Below are positions 16,897-25,277 of a stretch of DNA of 64,000 nucleotides, one piece after another. The notes below the pieces were generated by a model. That model was not told the origin of the DNA. It saw only the letters and a program-made list of their open reading frames with translations, and made no database searches. The position numbers were made by a program, and so were the translations under genes. Every line of letters starts with the position of its first letter. Position 1 is the stretch's first letter. This stretch comes from an uncultured Lachnospiraceae bacterium (GTDB lineage Bacteria; Bacillota; Clostridia; Lachnospirales; Lachnospiraceae): NCBI GenBank assembly GCA_910586955.1, contig CAJUMM010000003.1, positions 20,957 to 84,956 of the forward strand, given 5' to 3'.

Positions 16897-18598
16897 AACC
16901 GCCCTCCTTCACCTTGGGAATCCGGATCTCCACGCAGGTCCCCTCGTCCAGCTCGCTGGTAATCCGAAGGCCGTACTCCTCCCCAAAATAAATCCTTATC
17001 CGGTCATTGACATTTTTTATCCCGATTCCTGTCCGGTCGCCTGCCTCCCGGTGAAGAATCTCCCTGCACTGTTCCTTGGACATTCCCACTCCGTTATCCG
17101 TCACCGTTATGCGGATGGCAGTCTCTTCCTCCCGGATACGGATATCGATGCGCCCCTCGTCCACCATCCGGTCAATGCCGTGATAAATGGCATTTTCTAT
17201 GATAGGCTGGAGGGTGATCTTATTGCACAGGTAGGGAAGACAGCTCTCCTCCACGTCAAATCCATAGGAAAACTGGTTTTTATAGCGGTAATTCTGAATT
17301 TTCAGGTAACTCCTGGCGTGCTGCAGTTCTTTCTCCAAAGTAATCAGCTCGTGGCCCCGGCTGATGCTGATCCGGAAGAGCCTTGCCAGGGCATTCACCA
17401 TCTCCACCGCTTCCCCGGTGCGGTCCTCCTCGCACATCCAGGCAATGGAGTCCAGGGTATTATAGAGGAAATGGGGATTAATCTGGGCCTGCAGGGCATT
17501 CAGCTCTGTCTTGCGCAGGGTAATCTCCTCCTGGCGCACCCGCTCCATAAGCCTCTGAATCCGAAGAACCATATGCCCGAAAGAATCGGAAAGAGCAGAA
17601 ATCTCGCTGGTTCCCCGGACAGGAACAAACCGGAAATTCTCCGCATCTTTCTCAAACTCTCCCATGGCCCTGGTAAGCCGGGTGGCCGGCTGGGCAAAAA
17701 GCCGGGAAAACAGGATACCCAGAAGAATGGCCGTCACCAGCACCAGAAGAAGCAGGATCCAGCAGATCCGGACCATATGCTCCACCCGGCTGGTAATCAG
17801 CTCGTCCACATAGCTGACTCCCACGATCCGCCAGTTGCAGTTCTCCAGGGTATGGATGGTGTAAATCACATTGGAGCGGGGGTACGACCCGTCCGGCAGC
17901 CCTTTTAACTCCCCGGTGGTCTCCTCCTTCAAGCCCGAATAAATCAGCTGCTGCTGGGGATGGTAGACCAGATTTCCTTCCGTATCCTGAATAAAGCAGT
18001 ATCCGTGCTGCCCGATTCCCACCTGATCCACGTAGGCCGCAATATTGGAAAACCGGATATCCATAATCACATGCCGTTCTTTCCCGTCCCCGGTCCTCAT
18101 GTTCTGGGAAATCGTCACCACCCAGGGATAGTACTCAATAAACAAATTCTCCACATGGGGTTTGGAAATCCAAATCCCCTGATCCCCGGAACGCTTGGAA
18201 TAGGAAAGATTCCGGAATACGGTTCTCTTTTCCCGCAGTCCGTTTGACCAGCATTCCACGGGATTCCCATCCAGATCATAGATGGCCACCGCCACTACGT
18301 CGGAACGTATCTCCAGGAAACTTTCGAAAAACTCATCCCGTTCTTCCTCAGGCTTTCCCATGTTTTCTGCAATCAGCTCCATGGCGTCAGCCATATCCTT
18401 TGTATAATTTTCCACGGTGTTCATAACCTGGAACACCGCCTGCTCACTGGTAGTCACGGCATTCTGCTCCATAGAGCTCTGATACAGACGGATGAAAAAC
18501 AAAAGAGCCGCCAAAAGCACCGCCAGAACCAGCACCGTTACCACAAATGCCATCACCATGGAAAGGGAAATCCGGCTTCCAATCCTATCCTTCTTCAT
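16883..18598 (-). CDS. sensor histidine kinase, LytS/YesM type
   Basis: A 571-residue membrane kinase: helix at about 10-35, large extracellular Cache-like domain, second helix at about 270-295, HAMP, His_kinase domain (INPHFLYNTLDSIAWM holds the phosphorylated His) and a HATPase domain with PIIENAIYHG, DNGVGM and GIGIKNVNDRI. I chose the ATG at 18598, six bases after AGGAGG; the longer frame has no ribosome site. It overlaps the regulator gene upstream by 14 bp and the binding-protein gene downstream by 14 bp. It should pass a sugar signal to the YesN-type regulator. Confidence 0.9.
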   Translation of the reverse strand: MKKDRIGSRISLSMVMAFVVTVLVLAVLLAALLFFIRLYQSSMEQNAVTTSEQAVFQVMNTVENYTKDMADAMELIAENMGKPEEERDEFFESFLEIRSDVVAVAIYDLDGNPVECWSNGLREKRTVFRNLSYSKRSGDQGIWISKPHVENLFIEYYPWVVTISQNMRTGDGKERHVIMDIRFSNIAAYVDQVGIGQHGYCFIQDTEGNLVYHPQQQLIYSGLKEETTGELKGLPDGSYPRSNVIYTIHTLENCNWRIVGVSYVDELITSRVEHMVRICWILLLLVLVTAILLGILFSRLFAQPATRLTRAMGEFEKDAENFRFVPVRGTSEISALSDSFGHMVLRIQRLMERVRQEEITLRKTELNALQAQINPHFLYNTLDSIAWMCEEDRTGEAVEMVNALARLFRISISRGHELITLEKELQHARSYLKIQNYRYKNQFSYGFDVEESCLPYLCNKITLQPIIENAIYHGIDRMVDEGRIDIRIREEETAIRITVTDNGVGMSKEQCREILHREAGDRTGIGIKNVNDRIRIYFGEEYGLRITSELDEGTCVEIRIPKVKEGGYEGK

Positions 18599-20171
18599 GC
18601 TGCCTCCTGCAGGCATTGGGAGAAACACCCTCGTATTTTTTAAAGCAGTAACTGAAATAATGCTGATCGTTGTACCCGCATTTCTCCGAAATCTCCCGGA
18701 CCTTCATCTGGGTTTCCAAAAGGAGGCTCTTGGCCGTCTCCATCCGCTTCTTTGTCAGCAGATCGATAAAGGTACTGCCTGTAGAGCGCTTCATCAATGC
18801 GCTCAGGTAATTGGGACTGACGGAAATCTCCCCGCTGATGGAATTGAGGGAGAGATTGGGGTCGGAATACCGGTTGGCAATGATATCCAGAGCCATATCG
18901 CAAATCACGGAACTGCTCTTCTTCCGGTGCTCTGCCAGCAGGTCTCTGGCCGCCAGGCAGAAGGTCAGATAGCGCTCCTGCATTTCCCTGGCATTTTCAA
19001 AAAACCACTGGCTCTGGAGGGGAGAAACTTTCTGCAGGCTCTTCACCGCCTCAGAACCCGCCACGGCATATACTAACCGGAACACAGCCGCAATGATCTG
19101 CACCATTACCAGCTGGATGTTCATGGCCGGGGAGTCCTCCTGTTCCATCTGGTCAAAGAGTCCGCAGATACAATCCTTTACTTCCTTCTGGGTCCCGCCC
19201 CGGAGCAGCCCTTCAATCTCATTTACCACAGTCTGTATCCGCTCCTGGTCAAAGGTCCCCGAGCGCTCAACATCCGCAATAAAGCAGATTCCCATATCAC
19301 TGCGCCTGGAGTAGCCCAAGGCGTCCATAGCTTCCATATAAGCTTCATGGCAGCTGCTCAAATCCGGCACAATCCGGCTCACGCCGATAGAGGAGGACAG
19401 ATTCACAATCCGCTTCATGCTCTGGGAAATGTCCTCCACAAGGATATGCAGATACTTGTCCAGGCTGCCCCGGGTGGCTGCCAGCAAAGAGAGCACCCGG
19501 CCCCCGGTATAGAAACTCACATGACGCATATATTTCCTGAGAATCCGGTGCACCGCATTGGCACTCTTCTCTCCGGTACAGTTCTTTCCCTCATCATCCC
19601 AGAAGCTGGCCACAATAACCGCATAGTACATCTGGGTATAGTCTTCCTTAAGAAGCCCCCTGTTCACGGCCTCTTCCACCAGCTCCTCCTCCCGGACGGC
19701 GCCTCCCTGGAAAGAGTCAAGAAGCAGGGGCATGGCAAACCCCGTCAGGCTCTTCTGCTCCTGCTCCGAGGTCTTGCTGGTAAACTCTTCGAATTTTTCG
19801 TCAATCTTTTTCTTGATCTTTTTCAGCTCCTCCGTCAGCTCCACGGAAGAGATGGGTTTCAGCATATAACTGATGATATTATACTGGATGGCCTGCTGGG
19901 CATAAGTAAAATCATCAAAACCGCTTAGAAAGGCGATCTGTATGGTGGGGCGTATCTCCCGCACCTCCCGGGCCAGCTCAATGCCCGACATAAAAGGCAT
20001 CCGAACGTCCGTCAGCAGCAGATCCGGCTCCAGCTTCTCCACCATCTCCAGGGCCTCCGCTCCGTTTTCCGCCTGCCCTACCACCCGGAACCCTACCTCC
20101 TCCCAGTTAATCCGGCGGATAAGAGCCTGGCGCAGTTCCACTTCGTCGTCTGCAATTACGATTGTATACAT
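18585..20171 (-). CDS. response regulator, YesN type (REC plus AraC helix-turn-helix)
   Basis: A 528-residue cytoplasmic regulator: receiver domain with the acidic pair at D8-D9, phospho-acceptor D55 (LLLTDVRMP) and YMLKP lysine; a long middle region; and a C-terminal AraC-type double helix-turn-helix (LSLNSISGEISVSPNYLSALMK, VREISEKCGYNDQHYFSYCFKK). The ATG at 20171 follows AGGAG; the longer frame upstream carries no homologous sequence. It starts the sensor operon and probably activates mglBAC and perhaps galK. Confidence 0.9.
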   Translation of the reverse strand: MYTIVIADDEVELRQALIRRINWEEVGFRVVGQAENGAEALEMVEKLEPDLLLTDVRMPFMSGIELAREVREIRPTIQIAFLSGFDDFTYAQQAIQYNIISYMLKPISSVELTEELKKIKKKIDEKFEEFTSKTSEQEQKSLTGFAMPLLLDSFQGGAVREEELVEEAVNRGLLKEDYTQMYYAVIVASFWDDEGKNCTGEKSANAVHRILRKYMRHVSFYTGGRVLSLLAATRGSLDKYLHILVEDISQSMKRIVNLSSSIGVSRIVPDLSSCHEAYMEAMDALGYSRRSDMGICFIADVERSGTFDQERIQTVVNEIEGLLRGGTQKEVKDCICGLFDQMEQEDSPAMNIQLVMVQIIAAVFRLVYAVAGSEAVKSLQKVSPLQSQWFFENAREMQERYLTFCLAARDLLAEHRKKSSSVICDMALDIIANRYSDPNLSLNSISGEISVSPNYLSALMKRSTGSTFIDLLTKKRMETAKSLLLETQMKVREISEKCGYNDQHYFSYCFKKYEGVSPNACRRQHEEG

Positions 20172-20287
20172 AGGCAACTCCTGATTTCTTTCTGCAAAAC
20201 TTATTAATTTCTGCGTTTTTCTATATGATACCCTAAAAAAAGGCAAAAGAAAAGTCCCGGCATGCCGGAACCTGTAATTTCGAGGGA

Positions 20288-20315
20288 GTGGGGGCACCCT
20301 TTCGGGTACCCCCGA
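20288..20315 (-). promoter_or_regulatory. GAAA-capped hairpin in the leader before the response regulator gene
   Basis: On the transcribed strand GGGGGTACCC-GAAA-GGGTGCCCCC forms a 10-bp stem with a GNRA tetraloop, followed by a second small palindrome CCGGCATGCCGG (20259-20270) and a T-rich tract. It may terminate galK transcription or act in the leader of the regulator. Confidence 0.5.
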
Positions 20316-20463
20316 GTGTTATGAATGAAATACTGATATGTGTTCTTGCTACATTCTTAATATAACAGGGAATTGTGACAAATATATGTCCAGCCTCTAA
20401 AAAAATTCTAAAGTAGATTAAGAAATTCTTACGAAAGGCGAAAGAAAAAAGCAAGCCCTGTTT

Positions 20464-21627
20464 TTACAGCACACCGGCGCCCTGTCCAATGTCTACCACA
20501 TAGAAATCCGCCTTGATTCCCGTGCGTTTTTCGTAGGCTGCTCCCACCTTTTCAATAAAGGCATCTACGGAATCATTCTCCACAATGCTCACGGTACAGC
20601 CGCCAAATCCCCCTCCTGTCATGCGGGATCCCAGAACGCCGGGAAGCTTCCAGGCCTCCTCCGCCAGAATATCCATCTCCTGGCAGGACACCTCATAGTC
20701 GTCCCGGAGGGACACGTGGGACTCATTCATCAGCTTTCCAAAAGCTGCGATATCATTGTCCTTAAGTGCCTGTACCGCCTTAAGGGTTCTCTGGTTCTCA
20801 TAAACTGCGTGCTTCGCCCGGTTTCTCTCCACCGGATCGGAAATGGCGTCTTTATGCTCCTCGAAACCGGGAATATCCAGCTCACCCAAGGCCTGGATGT
20901 CTGTCACGGCCTGAAGCTGCTTTAAAGCAGACTCACACTGCCGCCGGCGCACATTGTACTCAGATCCCACCAGGCTGTGCTTGACATTGCTGTTTGCGAT
21001 AACGATTCTGGCATGATCAAGCTTCACCGACGCATACTCATAGGAAAGGTCTGCCGTGTTCAGGAAAATAGCATGATCCTTCTTTCCCATGGCGCTGGCA
21101 AACTGATCCATAATGCCGCAGTTCATGCCATTGAAATTGTTCTCGGAAAACTGTCCAATCAGGGCAATCTCCACCTGGCTCACTTCAAAGCCAAACATAT
21201 CCCGCAGCATCACACCCATGAGAACTTCCAGGGACGCCGAAGAAGAAAGCCCGGAGCCGGCTGGAATATCCCCGTAAATCACAACATCCATGCCGGAGGG
21301 GACAGGATTTCCTTTCTCCCCGAAAGCCCAGAAAACCCCCTTGGGATAATTGGTCCAGCCTGCATCCTCCCGGTATACCAGATCGTCAAGGCTGGTGGTA
21401 ATCACCCCTGCTCTCTCGAAATTCATGGAATAAAAGCGGAGAGTCCGATCCTCCCGCTTCCTTGCCGCCCCGTAAGTCCCCATGGTCAGGGCGCAGGGAA
21501 ATACATGTCCCCCGTTGTAGTCCGTGTGCTCACCGATAAGGTTCACACGTCCCGGTGCAAAATACGTGCGGATATCTCCCTCTCCCCCATACAGCTCTGC
21601 AAATTTCTGTAACACCTGATTTTTCAT
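20464..21627 (-). CDS. galK: galactokinase
   Basis: A 387-residue GHMP kinase phosphorylating galactose at C1, first step of the Leloir pathway. Motifs: galactokinase signature GRVNLIGEHTDYNGG (26-40), ATP loop PAGSGLSSSAS near 120-130, catalytic-Asp region NCGIMDQFAS, and MTGGGFGGC near 335. Full length for the family. It has its own promoter and lies directly downstream of the amino-acid transporter terminator, and upstream of the sugar-sensing operon and mglBAC, which supply and sense its substrate. galT and galE are not in the window. Confidence 0.96.
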   Translation of the reverse strand: MKNQVLQKFAELYGGEGDIRTYFAPGRVNLIGEHTDYNGGHVFPCALTMGTYGAARKREDRTLRFYSMNFERAGVITTSLDDLVYREDAGWTNYPKGVFWAFGEKGNPVPSGMDVVIYGDIPAGSGLSSSASLEVLMGVMLRDMFGFEVSQVEIALIGQFSENNFNGMNCGIMDQFASAMGKKDHAIFLNTADLSYEYASVKLDHARIVIANSNVKHSLVGSEYNVRRRQCESALKQLQAVTDIQALGELDIPGFEEHKDAISDPVERNRAKHAVYENQRTLKAVQALKDNDIAAFGKLMNESHVSLRDDYEVSCQEMDILAEEAWKLPGVLGSRMTGGGFGGCTVSIVENDSVDAFIEKVGAAYEKRTGIKADFYVVDIGQGAGVL

Positions 21628-21700
21628 CTGCTCTTACCTCCCGTTTAATCTTGCACTGCCTAAAATCCTTTTCTCCAGGACAGACAGCGCCGCTGCCTTT

Positions 21701-21729
21701 AGTATAATAAAAAAAGGAGCGTCTGTCCA
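21701..21729 (-). promoter_or_regulatory. galK promoter overlapping the upstream terminator
   Basis: -35 TGGACA (21724-21729) sits in the loop and right arm of the glnQ terminator; a 17-bp spacer leads to TATACT (21701-21706). Confidence 0.65.
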
Positions 21730-21741
21730 CACAGACGCTCC
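21709..21741 (-). terminator. terminator of the amino-acid ABC operon
   Basis: Perfect 10-bp stem GGAGCGTCTG/CAGACGCTCC with a six-base loop followed by seven T on the minus strand, 13 bp after the glnQ stop. Confidence 0.9.
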
Positions 21742-21754
21742 GAATTGTTAAAAA

Positions 21755-22477
21755 TTATAAAACTTTTGATAAAAAATCCTGGAGCCTGGGATCCTTTGGA
21801 TGCTCAAAGAATTCCTTAGGCGTATTCTCCTCCTTGATCACCCCTTCGTCCATAAAGAGGACCCTTGTGGCTACCTCCCTGGCAAATCCCATCTCGTGGG
21901 TAACTACCACCATAGTCATGCCGTCATTGGCCAGCTTTTTCATCAGCTCCAGCACTTCGCCCACCATCTCCGGATCCAAGGCCGAAGTAGGCTCGTCAAA
22001 GAGCATCACCCTGGGCTTCATAGCCAGGGAGCGGACAATGGCAATCCGCTGCTTTTGCCCGCCGGACAGCTGCACGGGATACACCTCCGCCTTGTCCTCC
22101 AGATTCACCAGCTTCAGAAGGCGCATGGCCTCCTCTTCCGCCTCTTCCTTGGACATAAGCTTTAAGCGCACAGGAGCCAGCATAATATTTTTCTTCACGG
22201 TCAGATTGGCAAAGAGGTTGAAATGCTGGAATACCATACCCATGTGCTGCCGCACCTTGTTGATATCCGTATGGGGATCCGTGATCTCCTGCCCGTCAAA
22301 AGTAATAGTTCCGCCTGTAGGCTGCTCCAGCAGGTTCAGGCAGCGCAGGAAGGTGGATTTGCCCGATCCCGAAGGCCCTACAATCACCACTTTTTCTCCC
22401 GGACAGATATGGGCGTCAATATTGGCAAGGACCTGATTGTCCCCGAAGGTTTTCGACAAATTCTTAACGTAAATCAC
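21755..22477 (-). CDS. glnQ: polar amino-acid ABC transporter ATP-binding protein
   Basis: A 240-residue ATPase of the GlnQ/HisP type: Walker A GPSGSGKST (34-42), signature LSGGQKQR, Walker B VMLFDEPTSALDP, H-loop VVTHEMGFA. It starts at a GTG (22477) inside the permease gene, overlapping it by 14 bp, with GAGGAGG before it. It drives uptake of a polar amino acid through the adjacent permease. The symbol reflects family similarity; the actual substrate cannot be told from the ATPase. Confidence 0.92.
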   Translation of the reverse strand: MIYVKNLSKTFGDNQVLANIDAHICPGEKVVIVGPSGSGKSTFLRCLNLLEQPTGGTITFDGQEITDPHTDINKVRQHMGMVFQHFNLFANLTVKKNIMLAPVRLKLMSKEEAEEEAMRLLKLVNLEDKAEVYPVQLSGGQKQRIAIVRSLAMKPRVMLFDEPTSALDPEMVGEVLELMKKLANDGMTMVVVTHEMGFAREVATRVLFMDEGVIKEENTPKEFFEHPKDPRLQDFLSKVL

Positions 22478-23210
22478 TCTTGCGCAGCCTCCTCTCCATT
22501 TTGCCCAAAAGCCAGGTAAGAACCATAACCATGGCCAGGTAAATCACGGCAATGCCCAGGAAAGGCACCAGAGCCTGGTATGTATTTGCCTGAACAATCA
22601 TAGCGCCCTTAGTCAAATCTTTCAAGCCGATAACCGTCACAATGGAAGTCTCCTTCAAAAGGGTAATCAGCTCGTTTCCCAGAGCCGGAAGGACATTCTT
22701 AAAGGCCTGGGGGACAATGATAAACCGCATGGTGTTAATATAGTTCAGACCCAGGGAACGTCCCGCCTCCATCTGCCCCTTATCGATGGACATAATGCCG
22801 GAGCGGACAATCTCCGCCACATAGGCCCCGGAGTTGATGCCGAAAGCCAGCACGGCACAACGGATCAGGTTCCCGTCCGTACCCCGGGTGGAGCCCGGAA
22901 ACACAACCGGCCAGATAACAAACCACATAATCAGAAGCTGCACCATCATAGGCGTTCCCCGGATGACCGTCAGGTAGAACTTACAGATTCCGTTGAGAAT
23001 CCCCAGAACAAAATTTTTCTTATTTGCCGGCTGCTGATCATGGGCGGAACGTATCACCGCCACCAAAACCCCCAGTACTACCCCCAGCACCAGGGCAAGT
23101 GCCGTTACCAGAAGGGTGATCCGGACACCCTTCACAAAATAAATATAATTGCCCTTATAGACAAATGTCTGATAAATGTCCTCTTGTATGCCTTCCCACC
23201 ATGCTCCCAC
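22464..23210 (-). CDS. polar amino-acid ABC transporter permease (HisMQ family)
   Basis: A 248-residue membrane protein with about five helices and the HisMQ/GlnP signature (YFVKGVRITLLVTALAL, GTPMMVQLLIMWFV, SGAYVAEIVRSGI, ALGNELITLLKETSI). The start is a GTG with a GA/G-rich stretch upstream. It forms the channel for the amino-acid importer and ends inside the ATPase gene. The single permease gene suggests a homodimeric channel. Confidence 0.9.
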   Translation of the reverse strand: MGAWWEGIQEDIYQTFVYKGNYIYFVKGVRITLLVTALALVLGVVLGVLVAVIRSAHDQQPANKKNFVLGILNGICKFYLTVIRGTPMMVQLLIMWFVIWPVVFPGSTRGTDGNLIRCAVLAFGINSGAYVAEIVRSGIMSIDKGQMEAGRSLGLNYINTMRFIIVPQAFKNVLPALGNELITLLKETSIVTVIGLKDLTKGAMIVQANTYQALVPFLGIAVIYLAMVMVLTWLLGKMERRLRKSDLR

Positions 23211-23249
23211 GCTTGTCTTCGGCCCCCTCTCTCCTTTTGTCGAAACCGC

Positions 23250-23281
23250 AGAAAAGAGGGATGTCTGCTCCGAGACATCCC
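23250..23281 (-). terminator. intercistronic hairpin between binding protein and permease genes
   Basis: 9-bp arms GGGATGTCT/AGACATCCC followed by TCTTTTC on the transcribed strand. It probably causes partial termination, keeping binding protein in excess, as with the mglB-mglA hairpin. Confidence 0.7.
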
Positions 23282-23294
23282 CCTGATGCTCCTA

Positions 23295-24149
23295 TTATTC
23301 TGCTTTGATATACTTATCCAGGACTGCCTGAATGGATCCGTCCGCTTTGAGCTCCTCCAGGGCGGTATTCAGGGCATCCAAAAGCGCCGTATTCTCCTTG
23401 GCTACCGCTGCCGCATAATCCTCAATCACATACTCGGTTTCCAGAATCTTTAAGCCCTCGTTGGCTTCCACAAAGCTGATAGCCGGCTGCTGGTCAATCA
23501 CCACACAGTCCACGGAGCCGTTTATCAGGTTCTGTACAGCCGTGGCGCCGTTGGTATAAGCCAGCACGTTCTCCTCACCGAAATCTTCGGAACAGAAGGT
23601 GTATCCGGTGGTTCCCTCCTGAACGCCGATGAGCTTGCCCTCCAAATCGTCCACAGAGGCAATGTCGGAATCCTCTTTTACGATGATCACCTGAACACCG
23701 GTTGCATAAGAATCCGTGAAGTTAACGTTCTTCAGACGCTCCTCCGTAACGGTCATGCCGGCCAGTCCCATATCTACGCCACCGGTCTGTACGGATGTTA
23801 CGATTGCGGAAAAGTCCATATCCATAATCTCCAGTTCCAGTCCCAGTTTCTCGGCCAGAAGTCCTGCAATCTCCGCATCGATTCCCACGATCTCTTCTCC
23901 GTCGTAGAACTCGTAGGGCGGAAATGCCGCATTGGTTCCCATAGTCAGGACGCCTTCCGTCACGGTTTTCACTTCCCCAGGTGCCTCTGCCGGGGCTTCC
24001 GTCTCAGCCGGAGCTTCTGCATCCTGTCCCTCCTGTGCAGGGGCCTCTGTCTCTGCAGGCGCCTGTGCCGGCTCCTCCTGCTTTGATCCGCAGGCCGCTA
24101 AGGATACACACATAAGGCCCGCCAGTAATACAGCGATTAATTTTTTCAT
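23295..24149 (-). CDS. amino-acid-binding lipoprotein of the ABC transporter
   Basis: A 284-residue lipoprotein: lipobox SLAAC (Cys20), a linker of repeated APAETEAPA-type sequence (about 25-60), then a two-lobe SBP_bac_3 domain (LTMGTNAAFPPYEFYDG, GIDAEIAGLLAEKLG, DMGLAGMTVTEER, KLIGVQEGTTG). It captures a polar amino acid for the GlnPQ-like complex. It is the first gene of the operon, divergent from uppP. The linker is nearly the same as that of MglB encoded 8.5 kb away. Confidence 0.92.
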   Translation of the reverse strand: MKKLIAVLLAGLMCVSLAACGSKQEEPAQAPAETEAPAQEGQDAEAPAETEAPAEAPGEVKTVTEGVLTMGTNAAFPPYEFYDGEEIVGIDAEIAGLLAEKLGLELEIMDMDFSAIVTSVQTGGVDMGLAGMTVTEERLKNVNFTDSYATGVQVIIVKEDSDIASVDDLEGKLIGVQEGTTGYTFCSEDFGEENVLAYTNGATAVQNLINGSVDCVVIDQQPAISFVEANEGLKILETEYVIEDYAAAVAKENTALLDALNTALEELKADGSIQAVLDKYIKAE

Positions 24150-24190
24150 TTTTTCTTCCTCCCATATACTTAATCCGTAATACGTGTTTC

Positions 24191-24218
24191 ATTCTATCAC
24201 GATTTCCGGAAAATACAA
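24191..24218 (-). promoter_or_regulatory. promoter of the amino-acid ABC operon
   Basis: -35 TTGTAT (24213-24218), 16-bp spacer, -10 TAGAAT (24191-24196), about 40 bp before the binding-protein ATG. Confidence 0.55.
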
Positions 24219-24304
24219 GAGGAAAAATGAATAAATTATAGAAAATTTTGCATAAATTTTCGTTTTTTAGGCCAAACCGGGAAATCCCCCTACACTCTTC
24301 GACA

Positions 24305-24332
24305 TTGACTTTCCCCCTTGATATGATATACT
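24305..24332 (+). promoter_or_regulatory. uppP promoter
   Basis: TTGACT at 24305-24310, 16-bp spacer, TATACT at 24327-24332, followed by GAGGAG before the uppP ATG. Confidence 0.65.
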
Positions 24333-24368
24333 AACTAAAAATCAGAAGGAAATGAGGAGTTTGAAGAA

Positions 24369-25193
24369 ATGAATCTTGCAGAATGGTTAAAGGTGCTTCT
24401 GCTGGGCATTGTGGAGGGCATCACCGAATGGCTGCCCATCAGCAGCACGGGACATATGATTTTAATTGAAGAACTGGTACATTTAAATGTAAGCAATGAA
24501 TTTATGGAGATGTTCCGGGTGGTTATCCAGCTGGGAGCCATTCTGGCCGTAGTGGTGCTCTATTTTAAAAAGCTCTGGCCTTTTACCACCCCGGAAAAGG
24601 GATGGGTCAAAAAGGAAACCTGGTCTCTCTGGTTTAAGGTCCTGGCCGCCGTTCTGCCGGCCGCCCTTATCGGCATCCCTTTTGACGATAAGATCGACGC
24701 TCTCTTCTATAACTACCAGACGGTAGCCGTCACCCTCATCGTCTACGGCGTTCTCTTTATCGTCATCGAAAACCGGAACCGGGGACAGCGGCCCATTGTC
24801 CGCAGCTTCCGGCAGTTAAGCTATTCTATGGCCTTTTTCATCGGAGCCTTCCAGGTTCTGGCCCTGATTCCCGGCACTTCCCGTTCCGGCGCAACCATTT
24901 TAGGCGCCATGCTTCTGGGCTTGTCCCGGCCCATCGCCGCAGAGTTCAGCTTCTTCCTGGGCATCCCGGTGATGTTCGGCGCAAGCCTCCTAAAGCTGGT
25001 GAAATTCGGCTTTGATTTCACCGGAACGGAAATCTCCATTCTTATCGTGGGAATGGCGGTGGCCTTTGTGGTATCCATTCTGGCTATCCGCTTCCTCATG
25101 GGCTATATCCGCAAGCATGATTTCAAAGCCTTCGGATATTACCGGATTGTGCTGGGGATTGCTGTGCTTACATATTTTCTTTTGTTTGGTTAA
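24369..25193 (+). CDS. uppP: undecaprenyl-diphosphatase (BacA/UppP)
   Basis: A 274-residue membrane enzyme that removes a phosphate from undecaprenyl diphosphate to recycle the lipid carrier for peptidoglycan and polysaccharide synthesis; its activity also confers bacitracin tolerance. Catalytic motifs are intact: EGITEWLPISSTGHM (about 16-30) and PGTSRSGAT near 170. About eight helices, usual length. It has its own promoter, diverges from the amino-acid transporter and ends at a shared terminator with the aminotransferase gene. Confidence 0.95.
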   Translation: MNLAEWLKVLLLGIVEGITEWLPISSTGHMILIEELVHLNVSNEFMEMFRVVIQLGAILAVVVLYFKKLWPFTTPEKGWVKKETWSLWFKVLAAVLPAALIGIPFDDKIDALFYNYQTVAVTLIVYGVLFIVIENRNRGQRPIVRSFRQLSYSMAFFIGAFQVLALIPGTSRSGATILGAMLLGLSRPIAAEFSFFLGIPVMFGASLLKLVKFGFDFTGTEISILIVGMAVAFVVSILAIRFLMGYIRKHDFKAFGYYRIVLGIAVLTYFLLFG

Positions 25194-25201
25194 GGGGCCA
25201 T

Positions 25202-25258
25202 AAAAAACGGACGCAGTCAAAACCGGGAATGATCCGCTTTTGGCCGCGTCCGGCTTTA
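25202..25258. terminator. bidirectional terminator between uppP and the aminotransferase gene
   Basis: Stem with CGGACGC (25208-25214) pairing GCGTCCG (25246-25252) and an inner TCAAAACCGG/CCGCTTTTGG pairing. On the minus strand it is followed by six T (25202-25207); on the plus strand by GGCTTTATA. Confidence 0.8.
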
Positions 25259-25277
25259 TATATCCCTGCAAAACTTT

